NCBI GenBank assembly: GCA_934748015.1
Contig: CAKVHF010000007.1
Location: forward strand, 1-34,480
Direction: 5' to 3'
Source of the DNA: an uncultured Clostridia bacterium
Lineage (GTDB): Bacteria; Bacillota; Clostridia; Christensenellales; UBA1242
Length of the DNA: 34,480 nt
A model generated the notes under the pieces. It saw only the letters and a program-made list of their open reading frames with translations, was not told the origin of the DNA and searched no databases. This document shows positions 16,871 through 25,500 of the stretch, one piece after another. The first letter of the stretch is position 1. The number at the start of each line of letters is the position of its first letter. The position numbers and the translations under genes were made by a program.

Positions 16871-16908
16871 GAAAAAGGCAAGATAACTTAACGATCTAAG
16901 ATGCCTTT
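16871..16908 (-). terminator. Terminator for the two-TM protein gene
   Basis: Read on the minus strand, AAAGGCA and TGCCTTT enclose a 21-nt loop and are followed by a T-rich run. It begins about 23 bp beyond the stop codon at 16931. Confidence 0.6.
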
Positions 16909-16930
16909 ACTCTGTTAAAAAATTATTCGT

Positions 16931-17353
16931 TTAACACAAAAACTGTCCATTGATCAAATAGACATCATTACTAGCATAATTATTGTCGTAGATATAGCGA
17001 TCTTCGTTGCTATATTCTACCTTCTCGATTATTCCCGGTCTGTGTGCATGGAACATGATTACAAATACACAGAAACTGGAAATGGTAAAAAGCATATTGA
17101 ATATTATAATGATAGTAGACAAGATAAAGTCTATATTGCATATACTGCTAATTACTGCCAAAGGTCTAAAAAGAATATATTTGACATTAGCATCTATCTG
17201 AAGGAACTCGATGCTAGAACGGATATACTGCTGAACATTGCAGTTAAGACTCATAAGAACAATCAGTGTCAATGTGAACACCGAAACAAGCATCTGTATT
17301 AACTTTTTCTTATTAACTCCTTGCAGTCTTAACATACATCTCTTCCATTGCAA
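16931..17353 (-). CDS. Small two-TM membrane protein, unknown
   Basis: The frame gives up to 140 residues but opens with TTG. The ATG at 17335 (residue 7), preceded by GGAAGAG, is a likelier start. Hydrophobic segments lie at about 16-38 and 66-101 (probably two helices). A soluble acidic tail rich in Asn, Tyr and Asp follows (EKVEYSNEDRYIYDNNYASN). No family is recognised. A terminator follows, which supports a real transcript. No operon partner. Confidence 0.55.
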   Translation of the reverse strand: MQWKRCMLRLQGVNKKKLIQMLVSVFTLTLIVLMSLNCNVQQYIRSSIEFLQIDANVKYILFRPLAVISSICNIDFILSTIIIIFNMLFTISSFCVFVIMFHAHRPGIIEKVEYSNEDRYIYDNNYASNDVYLINGQFLC

Positions 17354-17728
17354 TATGTTATTTTCTCTATAATTATAACCTAAATAAATATATCAAGCAA
17401 CCAAATTAAGCCATTATTTAATTATTGCAATATGTATAAGTGACATAAGTTATACAAATACTAATAGTGTCGAAAAATGTTCTTGAGCTGTTGCTAAACG
17501 CTACACTATGTGGCAAAAATGTGTAAAAGTAAACAAAAATATACACAATTATTACACATCGCCAAAGTCGGCAAAATGTGTATTTTCTTAAAAAAGTTTT
17601 GTAAAGAAAAACAGACGATATATATTTTTGCTTACACCAACAATGTCACTAGCCCTGGCGTCACACTTGAAATACTGCATAGCAACAAGTAATTTTTCGA
17701 CCAAAAAACAAAAAAGGAGAAGAATCAA
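17354..17728. other. Intergenic region between divergent genes
   Basis: This 375-bp AT-rich stretch must contain the divergent promoters for the two-TM gene and the DUF378 gene. No confident -35/-10 pair was identified. The 60-codon frame at 17510-17692 has low-complexity Lys/Thr content and no ribosome site. Confidence 0.35.
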
Positions 17729-17971
17729 ATGATTATTGCAAACTATATTGCTTATATCCTAGCAATAATTGGCGGTATCAACTGGGGATTAGTAGGTATA
17801 TTCAACTTCAACCTAGTAGATGCAATCTTTGGGGTAAGAAGCGTTATGTCGATTATTATTTACATACTAGTTGCCATTGCTTGCCTATGGCTTATCTTTG
17901 CCCCTATCTATGATGGCAGAATGCTAGATCTGGGCTGTCAGTACAAGAAAGATACTAAGAAGAAACAATAG
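17729..17971 (+). CDS. DUF378 family membrane protein (YuzA-like)
   Basis: The 80-residue protein matches DUF378. It has a first helix YIAYILAIIGGINWGLVGIF with the diagnostic GGINWGLVG motif, then NFNLVDAIFG, and a second helix (about 42-60). A short Lys-rich cytoplasmic tail follows. The function of the family is unknown. AAAAGGAG lies 9 nt before the ATG. It is monocistronic and has its own terminator. Confidence 0.9.
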   Translation: MIIANYIAYILAIIGGINWGLVGIFNFNLVDAIFGVRSVMSIIIYILVAIACLWLIFAPIYDGRMLDLGCQYKKDTKKKQ

Positions 17972-18026
17972 TTATAACGGCTTTGTGAACTTAGTAACGA
18001 AATTTTTAATATTTTATTAAGAAAAA

Positions 18027-18078
18027 TAAACAACTTACATGTTATCTAGATAAGGCATTGCAGGTTGTTTGTTTTTTT
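18027..18078 (+). terminator. Rho-independent terminator
   Basis: AAACAAC pairs with GTTGTTT across a loop of about 29 nt with partial internal pairing. A run of seven T residues follows. It ends the DUF378 transcript. Confidence 0.7.
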
Positions 18079-18403
18079 GTCACTCTACCAATAGTAGAAT
18101 TGCTTATTTTTACTCTCCATTATGCAACGGCAAGTGTATACCTAACATCTTTAACAATAGAGCACAATTGCAAATAATGTCTGATATAATAGCGATGTAA
18201 TCAAAGTTATTGCCAAGGGTTATTGGTGGAAATTTTTTGCAAAATAACAAGTCGTAGATACAATGGCTATATCTTGCAAAAAGCAATTGCAAAACAATGT
18301 TGCACGCCTAAAAAAACCTAAAGCATAACAAATATGTGTTTTGATTAGAAAAATAAAAAATATAAAACAAAAAGAATATAGAACAAAAAAGGAATAGAGA
18401 ATT
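18079..18403. other. Leader and intergenic region upstream of degV-like gene
   Basis: A TGATATAAT extended -10 at 18182-18190 would give a leader of about 205 nt before the DegV start at 18404. Within it TTGCAA/TTGCAAAA words recur (18237, 18273, 18288), but no stable fold is evident by eye. Confidence 0.4.
18182..18190 (+). promoter_or_regulatory. Extended -10 promoter element
   Basis: TGATATAAT with a poor -35. It shares TGATATAATAGYGATGTAA with the lipoprotein promoter at 8505 (minus strand), one mismatch. Confidence 0.4.
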
Positions 18404-19267
18404 ATGGAAAAAATAACAATATCTCTAGAGGCAACATGTGACATGCCAGAAAGTTTGCTGGCAAAGTACAACCTAGATGTGATCGACATGGAGTACAGAG
18501 TGGGAGAGGAAGAATACACAACCGCAAAAGACGATGTGGTAAGCAGTGGACTATATCAGAAAATGCGTCATGGGGCAAAGACGATGACATCCCAGATCAA
18601 TGAGACACTATATGAAGAGTTCTTCACTCACCTACTATCCCGAGGGCAAGATGTGTTGCACTTAGGCTTTAGCAGTGGACTAAGTGGAACTGTTAATAAG
18701 GCAAAAGCAGTTGCTGACAAATTGAACGAAACTAGCAAAAACAAAGTGTATGTAATTGACACGCTATGTGCTTGTTCTGGTCAAGGATATATTGCGATGC
18801 TTGCAAGGCAGTATAGTGACGAAGGGCACACTATCCAAGAAGTTATCCAATATGTTGAAGGTATCAAATTATATATTACACACGGCTTTACGGTAGACAA
18901 CTTGAAATATCTTGCCAGTGGCGGAAGACTGAAAGCAAGTTCGGCGTTTATTGGCAACCTACTTAACATCAAGCCAGTTATGAGAACAGACGAGGCAGGA
19001 AGGCTGACTGTATATAAGAAGGTTTTGACCAGAAAGAAAGCAATCATGGCACTGGTTGATACTATGAAAGAAACTATAGCAGACGACTGCAAAATATGCT
19101 TTATTTCTCACGCAGACTGTATGAATGATGCACTAAATATGAAAGAACTAATTACAAGTATTAGACCAGATATTGAGGTTGTTGTAACCAACCTAGGCCC
19201 TGTCATTGGGGCGCACTCGGGGCCGGGGACACTATCAATATATTATGTATCCAAGGTCGCAAGATGA
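18404..19267 (+). CDS. DegV family fatty-acid-binding protein
   Basis: The 287-residue protein has normal DegV length and layout: an N-terminal EDD-type beta/alpha domain (TISLEATCDMPESLLAKY), TMTSQIN at 60-66, GFSSGLSGT at 88-96, the linker helix region, a GGRLKASSAFIGNLLNIKPV segment (about 173-192) and a closing GAHSGPGTLSI. DegV/FakB proteins bind a fatty acid and, with FakA kinase, feed exogenous fatty acids into phospholipid synthesis. No fakA is present here, and Clostridia often carry several DegV paralogues. AAAGGAA precedes the ATG. A terminator follows directly, so it is monocistronic. Family certain; exact ligand unknown. Confidence 0.93.
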   Translation: MEKITISLEATCDMPESLLAKYNLDVIDMEYRVGEEEYTTAKDDVVSSGLYQKMRHGAKTMTSQINETLYEEFFTHLLSRGQDVLHLGFSSGLSGTVNKAKAVADKLNETSKNKVYVIDTLCACSGQGYIAMLARQYSDEGHTIQEVIQYVEGIKLYITHGFTVDNLKYLASGGRLKASSAFIGNLLNIKPVMRTDEAGRLTVYKKVLTRKKAIMALVDTMKETIADDCKICFISHADCMNDALNMKELITSIRPDIEVVVTNLGPVIGAHSGPGTLSIYYVSKVAR

Positions 19268-19289
19268 TTTTTGATAGAAAAACACCTAA

Positions 19290-19317
19290 TTTGCCACAAA
19301 TTTGTGGCATTTTTTTG
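19290..19317 (+). terminator. Rho-independent terminator
   Basis: The palindrome TGCCACAAATTTGTGGCA is followed by seven T residues, 22 bp after the DegV stop codon. Confidence 0.85.
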
Positions 19318-19328
19318 TAAATTGGGTA

Positions 19329-19358
19329 TTGACTTTTGGGTATAATATATTTTACAAT
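19329..19358 (+). promoter_or_regulatory. Promoter of the paralogue-pair operon
   Basis: TTGACT (19329-19334), an 18-bp spacer and TACAAT (19353-19358). The expected start point is about 118 nt before the first ATG, leaving room for the leader hairpin at 19391-19437. Confidence 0.55.
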
Positions 19359-19390
19359 ATATAAGCTAATAATAATTTTACTTTTTTTAC

Positions 19391-19437
19391 AAAGCAATGC
19401 GTTACTGACATATACAATCTCTAAAGCATTGCTTTTT
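19391..19437 (+). promoter_or_regulatory. Terminator-like hairpin inside the leader
   Basis: AAAGCAATGC pairs perfectly with GCATTGCTTT across a 25-nt loop and is followed by a short T-run. It lies between the promoter at 19329 and the gene at 19483, so it may act as an attenuator. Otherwise it may be a second terminator of the DegV transcript. Confidence 0.5.
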
Positions 19438-19482
19438 GCACCAAAAAAAATATATGTAGGATGAAAAAAGGAGATAAAAATA

Positions 19483-20166
19483 ATGATGTACGATATCGAT
19501 ACTAAAAGTAGCGAATTGATGACCAGACTGGCTGGAAAGGGCGATAAAATATTTTATTTTGATGTCAAGATGCCCAATAACAAGACCGGCAACCCTATTG
19601 ATGTGCGTATTGCCACCAACGATATTGCTGAGACTTTTGGATTTTGGAGAGAGGCAAGTTGTGTGCGTATAGATGATGAGTTGACTAAGTATTTTGCTGG
19701 TGATAGCAATAAGCAAGGCCAAGTTATGATAGGCAATCAGAAATCTATCAACAGTTATGACTACGATAACTTATGTGCAGAGTACTACGGCAACACACTT
19801 GCATTCTATCAAGATAGCGGAAATGGCACGGTCAACGGTGATATCAAGTGCCTAATTATGTCCAACCATGGCAATGAGGGGTTGGATGTATTGAAGCCTT
19901 TTGTTAGAACAGGTGTCAAGGAATATATGATGGACGAGAACTACAACATGCCAGTATCTGCAATAGGCAGAAATTGCACCAAAGACTACAGCATCGGCTT
20001 TAGCGTTTCCAGCAACAACAACGAGTATGAGAGCAAACTAACCGACCACTCTAGAGCGGTGGACGATGCAGTTGACACATTGTGCGATATCGTATCCAAG
20101 GGCATAGATGTGGTTAAGATTAGAGAGTCACACTTTGAGGATAAAGACAACGATAGAGAGATATAA
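19483..20166 (+). CDS. Unknown protein, first of a paralogous pair
   Basis: The 227-residue soluble protein has no signal peptide or membrane segment and no recognised family. It appears to be a distant paralogue of the next gene. DKIFYFDVKM followed by DVRIATNDIAE matches KNVYYSRMEI and ITIFTNNAIA. A later region ending DIKCLIMSN matches one ending KSLLILSN at similar positions. C-terminal helices (DHSRAVDDAVDTLCDIVSKG) end in an acidic tail. AAGGAG lies 9 nt before the ATG. Gene two follows after 49 bp, so a two-gene operon closed by the terminator at 20997 is likely. Role unknown; a cytoplasmic two-component assembly is possible. Confidence 0.7.
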   Translation: MMYDIDTKSSELMTRLAGKGDKIFYFDVKMPNNKTGNPIDVRIATNDIAETFGFWREASCVRIDDELTKYFAGDSNKQGQVMIGNQKSINSYDYDNLCAEYYGNTLAFYQDSGNGTVNGDIKCLIMSNHGNEGLDVLKPFVRTGVKEYMMDENYNMPVSAIGRNCTKDYSIGFSVSSNNNEYESKLTDHSRAVDDAVDTLCDIVSKGIDVVKIRESHFEDKDNDREI

Positions 20167-20215
20167 AACAAAAGTTTTGAACAAATTGCAAAGAGATTAA
20201 AAGGAGTAAAAAACA

Positions 20216-20914
20216 ATGCAACTAAAACCAAAAACAAGTCAAGAATTAGTAGAGGAGTTTTTCTTACAAAACAGCAAGAATGTATACTATTCTCGTATGG
20301 AGATCAAGAACAAAAGGGGCAAGAACATAACAATATTTACTAACAATGCAATCGCAATGGCTAAGGCAAAAGAAGCCAGTGAGGAAAATATGCTAGAGAG
20401 ATTGACAGATATTAATTATTGCACACCTAGACATTTCTTTACTCGCAAGGCAGAACTAACAGAGGTGTCTAGCCAGAGAGTATACAATACTAACGATATA
20501 GACCTAAAGGCAGTAGGCAAATTGAACTATGGCATCACTCTATCACCTTCCAACGATACAGACGAGACAAAAGACTTCCAAAAAAGCTTGCTGATACTAT
20601 CTAACGAACCTATTGCAGACACTGTTATCAATAGTGCTATTAAGTGCAACCTAGAGCAGATGAGAAAGCCGGTTGAAGTATCTGACGAAATAACAATTAG
20701 ACAAGAGATATGCCCAGTATACAATATCAATGTAGGTATCTACAAGGAAGGTGGCTATGATGAGACAACCGTATTTACTAGTTCCGACATGCCTAGATCC
20801 GCTTGTTCTAGATTGACCGGTATTGTATCTAGCATGCAAGCCGGTGCCGAAATGCAGTCCCCAGAGGAAATAGAAATCGACCTATCGCAAGACGATATGG
20901 GCTTGGACGCGTAA
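20216..20914 (+). CDS. Unknown protein, second of a paralogous pair
   Basis: The 232-residue soluble protein starts with a helical segment (TSQELVEEFFLQ). It then shares the layout of its upstream neighbour: a beta pair, a helix, an LLILSN strand and a helical stretch, followed by YNINVGIYKEGGYDE where the first protein has YSIGFSVSSNNNEYE. It ends in an acidic tail (SPEEIEIDLSQDDMGLD). No domain is recognised. AAAAGGAG lies 7 nt before the ATG. The C-terminal acidic tails and the matching size suggest the two proteins interact. The divergence argues for an old duplication. Confidence 0.7.
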   Translation: MQLKPKTSQELVEEFFLQNSKNVYYSRMEIKNKRGKNITIFTNNAIAMAKAKEASEENMLERLTDINYCTPRHFFTRKAELTEVSSQRVYNTNDIDLKAVGKLNYGITLSPSNDTDETKDFQKSLLILSNEPIADTVINSAIKCNLEQMRKPVEVSDEITIRQEICPVYNINVGIYKEGGYDETTVFTSSDMPRSACSRLTGIVSSMQAGAEMQSPEEIEIDLSQDDMGLDA

Positions 20915-20996
20915 TAACAAGAAATGATAATTTATGCAATATAATGTGAATAACATGTTATATTTATACACATTCCACACAATTTTTTAAGCCAAA

Positions 20997-21060
20997 GAAA
21001 AAAACTTTTTGTGCATACAGCAAAGCATAACACTTGCTACATATCACAAAAAGTTTTTTC
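20997..21060 (+). terminator. Terminator of the paralogue-pair operon
   Basis: AAAAAACTTTTTGTG pairs with CACAAAAAGTTTTTT around a 29-nt loop. The right arm also encodes the end of a 37-residue minus-strand ORF. Confidence 0.75.
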
Positions 21061-21150
21061 TATTCTATTGCCTTTTTTGTAATCATCCTCTTCATACAAA
21101 GCAATGTATCTATCAATATACATTTGCCTAAGTTTATTTATTTCATCCAT
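21037..21150 (-). CDS. Possible 37-residue protein
   Basis: A short minus-strand frame begins MDEINKLRQMYIDRYIALY, continues with an acidic then basic segment, and ends CDM. GAGG lies 8 nt before its ATG (21150), and a consensus TTGACA lies about 60 nt upstream. The sequence looks like one amphipathic helix. Its stop codon falls within the loop of the terminator at 20997-21060. It is small enough to arise by chance, so I call it tentative. It would be an unrecognised small protein. Confidence 0.35.
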   Translation of the reverse strand: MDEINKLRQMYIDRYIALYEEDDYKKGNRIEKTFCDM

Positions 21151-21366
21151 TTCGTCAACCTCTATTAATTATAGTTTTACTATACTCATAACTAGTTTGT
21201 CAACCTATTATACCTAGACACCAAAATAGATTTCTAATTATTAATATTTTAATAATATTTGCTTATTTGCAACATTTTCTCTTTTAAATATACAAAGATT
21301 TCGTTTAACAAAATCAAATTACTATGTTAGAATATTGCTACAAAAGAATTGAATAGAGGAAAAACT

Positions 21367-22113
21367 ATGAACACAATTATTATGACAAGCCTACTTAAGA
21401 ATTATATCAAAGAAGCAGACGGCTCTAGGACTGCGGTTGATTTTGGCAACATTAACGGCATCAAGGATGTTATGAAGTCTAACATCAAGAAATATAACAA
21501 TCTAACCTATGTCGCATCAGACAAGGATGCTTATGCGGATAACGATATCAAGGCAGGTGCCATATATGACTCCTTCAATATCGCAATGCCATTCAAACAC
21601 TATCACCTTATAGACGGCAGAACCAGTGTAGCAGAGGCAAGCAAAATACTAAAACAATCTGACCTAATTATCCTAGGTGGTGGACATGTCCCTACTCAAA
21701 ATCGTTTCTTTCAAGAATACAATTTTGCTAAAGTACTGCACGAAGTAAACAATGCAGTGATCCTAGGCATCAGTGCTGGCAGTATGAATATGGCAGAGGT
21801 CGTGTATTGTCCACCAGAGTTGGACGGCGAGGCACTGGATAATAATTTTACTAGATTTTTCCCAGGGCTGGGACTTACAACATTCAATGTATATCCGCAT
21901 TATAACATAGCCGAGCCAGACATCGTTGACGGCAAAGATATTGAAAAAGAATATATAACTCCAGATAGCCACAAAGCAGATATCTATCTACTACCAGACG
22001 ATAGTTATATCGAGTTAACCCAACATCATGCCATTGTGCATGGCGAGGCATATCTGTATCACAACGGCATTAAGACACAGATCTGCAACACAGACGTCAC
22101 CACCGAGTTGTAA
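21367..22113 (+). CDS. Peptidase E-like (S51 family) serine hydrolase
   Basis: The 248-residue protein has the class I glutamine-amidotransferase-like fold of S51 peptidases. LIILGGGHVPTQ (about 98-109) precedes the nucleophile elbow ILGISAGSMNMAE, with the predicted catalytic Ser136 in SAG. YPHYN (about 178-182) and a C-terminal AIVHGEAYLYHNG segment complete the fold. Peptidase E cleaves Asp-X dipeptides; this member could also be a cyanophycinase-like or other alpha-aspartyl hydrolase. I chose the ATG at 21367 because AGAGG precedes it; the TTG at 21349 overlaps that ribosome site. It is monocistronic, with a terminator at 22206. Confidence 0.88.
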   Translation: MNTIIMTSLLKNYIKEADGSRTAVDFGNINGIKDVMKSNIKKYNNLTYVASDKDAYADNDIKAGAIYDSFNIAMPFKHYHLIDGRTSVAEASKILKQSDLIILGGGHVPTQNRFFQEYNFAKVLHEVNNAVILGISAGSMNMAEVVYCPPELDGEALDNNFTRFFPGLGLTTFNVYPHYNIAEPDIVDGKDIEKEYITPDSHKADIYLLPDDSYIELTQHHAIVHGEAYLYHNGIKTQICNTDVTTEL

Positions 22114-22205
22114 AAAAGTCTGTTTTTTAAAATTTCTATAATTTACAATCAAAATATAATATGATATGATATAACAAAATCTATGTATCAATAATATTGT
22201 ATAAT

Positions 22206-22251
22206 CACAAAAAGCCAACTGCGATAACTACTTTGCAGTTGGCTTTTTTGT
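22206..22251 (+). terminator. Rho-independent terminator
   Basis: AAAAAGCCAACTGC pairs with GCAGTTGGCTTTTTT around a 10-nt loop. It lies about 95 bp beyond the S51 stop codon. Confidence 0.85.
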
Positions 22252-22327
22252 TAAAATAATATTTTTAAAAGCTCACAATTTTTCATTAGGAGTGCAAAAA
22301 TGAAAATAAAAAGGAACTATTATTTTG

Positions 22328-22368
22328 AAGTGAACCCCAAAAGTTAGACAACTTTAGGAGGTTCACTT
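22328..22368. repeat. Palindrome resembling IS3-family (IS150-type) terminal repeats
   Basis: AAGTGAACC ... AAAGTT AGAC AACTTT ... GGTTCACTT forms an imperfect hairpin. The left half GTGAACCCCAAAAGTTAGAC looks like the outer end of IS150-group elements. No transposase is present. It could be the fused ends of a deleted element or a tiny non-autonomous relic. The rest of 22252-22438 shows nothing else. Confidence 0.45.
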
Positions 22369-22439
22369 TATTTTTGCTGTTATTTTTTTCTTTTCTTTTT
22401 TATTCCGTTAAATAATTATTTTATTATATTTACAAGCAA

Positions 22440-22505
22440 AAAACGGCTTGGCATGTAAGCTTTGTGGCAGAATTGCCATTTATTTTACATGAGATAAGCC
22501 GTTTT
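22440..22505 (-). terminator. Nested-stem terminator of the LRR protein gene
   Basis: AAAACGGCTT/AAGCCGTTTT forms the outer stem, with ATGTAA/TTACAT inside and TGGCA/TTGCCA at the tip. Read on the minus strand it ends in a T-run, just after the stop codon at 22511. Confidence 0.75.
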
Positions 22506-22510
22506 AGATA

Positions 22511-25500
22511 TTATGGTCTATTGATATAACTAGTTTTGTTATTCATAAACACTGTATAGTTAGCAGAGCCATCTGCCCCAAAGGTAAGTGCTGTGCCGGT
22601 TGTTGCGGTAGCCGATGTCGCTGCCACCCAACCACTAGTCACTGCCATGGTCACCGATACATTGGTTGTGCCAGTAAGTACATTAGTTCCTATCTTCTTA
22701 ACTGCACTACCTATACGCAAGGTCTTCAACTTGGTACAAGAGGCAAATGCGTTGTTGCCTATAGTTGTTACACCATCCAAAGTGTCAAAACTAGTAAGTC
22801 CAGTACCACGGAATGCATAAGCGTTAATAGCAGTTATTCGACTAGTAAAATTGTTAATAGTAGCAAGACTAGATGCACCTTCGAAAGAACAAGCATATAT
22901 ATCCGTCAAACCATTGGGCAATCTAACAGAAGTCAGCGATGTACAATTTTGGAAACTATATGAACCAAAAGAAATTATTGAATCGGGCAAAACAACACTA
23001 GTTAGTGCTAAACAACCACTAAATGTATAGTTACCAATCTGAGTAACTGAGCTAGGTAATATTACAGTTGTAAGTTGTGTGCAATCTTGTGCAAAGTAAT
23101 TACCAATTTTTTTGTAAGTAGCTGATGTTGAAGTAATTGAGCCTAAGAACTTAATTGTCTTAGCAGACGAATTTTGAAAAATATAAGAACCGTTAATTTG
23201 ATATACATCTCCATATACTATAAATTTATCCATATTGGAAGTTGCCTCAAACAATCTTGTTCTAAATGCAGAAGTAACACTACCTTGAATAATAAAATCT
23301 TTGATCTTAGAGTTGCTAAACGCATAATTGTATATTGAAGATATATCATGATTGATATTGATAGAGAATGAACCTTGTACATAAGCAAAACTATATTGAC
23401 CAAACTCTGTTAAAACATTGTCTTGTGGGATATTAACTGCTGAGATGTAAGGTGCATAAGTAGTTGCTGCTGTTACATAGAACATATAGTCAGGTATTCT
23501 CTTGACCTTAGATCCAATGTTAAGGGCAAATCCGCCATTGGATGCGGTCTTGCCTGCTTGGTAGAATACTTGTGATGAAGAAGAAAACCCAGCAAGAGCT
23601 ATTGCATTGAAGTTAAGGGTAGCAAGGTTCTGCAAATCATAGAAAGCATAATTGCCTATACTAGTGACCCCCTCTGGGATGGTGACCTCAGTAAGTGCAG
23701 TACGATAGAATGCACTTGCACCGATCTTAGCTAAATTCTTACTCATAGTCACATTGGCTAAGCTGGAACTAGTATAAAATGTATAATCTTTGATCTCAGT
23801 AACACTATCTGGGATAACAAAGGATGTCAATGATGTGCATGCTCTAAAAGCACTTGCACCGATATATGTTAGTTTGTTGCCTGTAGTGACTGAAACTAGT
23901 GATGTACAATTGTAGAATGCATAAGTGCCAATGTGACTAGCATTGCTTGCATCAAAGTTGGTTATCTTGCTACAACCCTGGAATGCACTATCTCCAATAT
24001 ACTCTACTTTGCCATTGCAAGTAAGAGTGGCTAAGTTAGTACAATTAGCAAAAGTCTTAGCACCGATATATTTTACTCCACTAGGGATGCTAGCGGTAGT
24101 CAAATTGGTAATACTATCAAATGCACTAACAGCAATAGCAACTACATTATCCCAATTGGTGATATTGGCGGTGTTGGTTGTTGAAGATCCTGCTTTGTGG
24201 AACCAATATTTGCCACTCGCATCACTGCAAGGCATTGCCTTATTGTATACCACACTTGCGTAATTGCCATTGAATGCTTGGTCACCAATGCTATAGATTG
24301 TGCTAGGCATATTGACTGTTGCCAGAACCGAACAGCCATAGAATGCTTTTGCCCCAATCTCCAGTTTTGCACCCTTGGTGAATGTAACAGTCGTTAATGT
24401 TGTACAATTGCTGAATGCTTGTTCTCCCACTGTCTGCAGGCTGGAAGGCAAAGTGACAGATTTCAGCGCTGAACAACCATCGAATGCATTGCTGCCGATA
24501 CTAATAAGAGTAGATGGGAAAACAACAGTTGTAAGAGCGGTACAACCCTTGAATGCACTTGCTGGGATTTCGGTTACACCCTCTGGGATGTTAATAGAAG
24601 TTATTGTTGTGTTGCCAGACATATTCTTCCAGTCCAGATAACCATTAGTGTCTGTATTGTATTCGTAATAATTACTTCCGTACTTACTTCTAAATTCCGC
24701 AACTGTTGTTGGTTCCTTACCCTCACCATACATTTCTGTTAAGTCAAATAATTGTGGGGTAAAGGTTACGTTATTAAAGGTTACATTGTTGCCAAAAACA
24801 ATTGAAACATATCTCATTAGGGATGTGTCTGTCTTCTTAATAACTCCATTGCCATAATCTTGTGTACCAGCACCTTGGTTGGCAAGCGAAATGTAATATG
24901 TGGAAGATGTTCCACCTGCTGGACATCCTGTAAGTAACAATGTATGTCCATTGTTCGCTTCTGGATATTGCATAATGGACAAATATCCTGATGCTGTTGA
25001 TGTGCCACTTAGTGTTATTGTTCCATCTCCATTGTTAGTAAATGTAACGCCGTTCTTGGTAGTTGTTGCTGGATATGCAGTCCTATTCATCAACTGAATA
25101 ACATTGCTGGATTTAACCGAATTAGGAATGACTGAATTGTTACTAGTCTTAACAACCTTGTTAGTTGCAGTCTCTATAACACAATTGCAATTCTCTCTGC
25201 TATCATACACTCCATTGCCCGGCATTACTCGGATAGTTGTGATAGGTGCGGAAAGGAGATTCCATGCTTTTGCAAAATTGACATCTTGCTCGCTTCCGCC
25301 ACCTTCAAAGCATATAGCACTTCTGCCTATTACAATATTATCTGTCTTAGGTACTGGTGATTGGTGAGATATATTGTCCCAATACGATTCAAATATAAAT
25401 TGTAAATTTTTCCAATAATTGCCTACAAACACATAAGTTGCACCTGATCCGCTAACTATACCATAGTTGCATGTAACAGTCATGCCAATATTTGGATCAT

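Noticed and set aside
17510..17692. 60-codon ORF upstream of the DUF378 gene
   Set aside because: AT-driven Lys/Thr/Ile composition, no ribosome site and no family resemblance.
22301..22348. 14-residue ORF with an upstream TAGGAG
   Set aside because: It ends within the IS-like palindrome and is too short to support as a gene.
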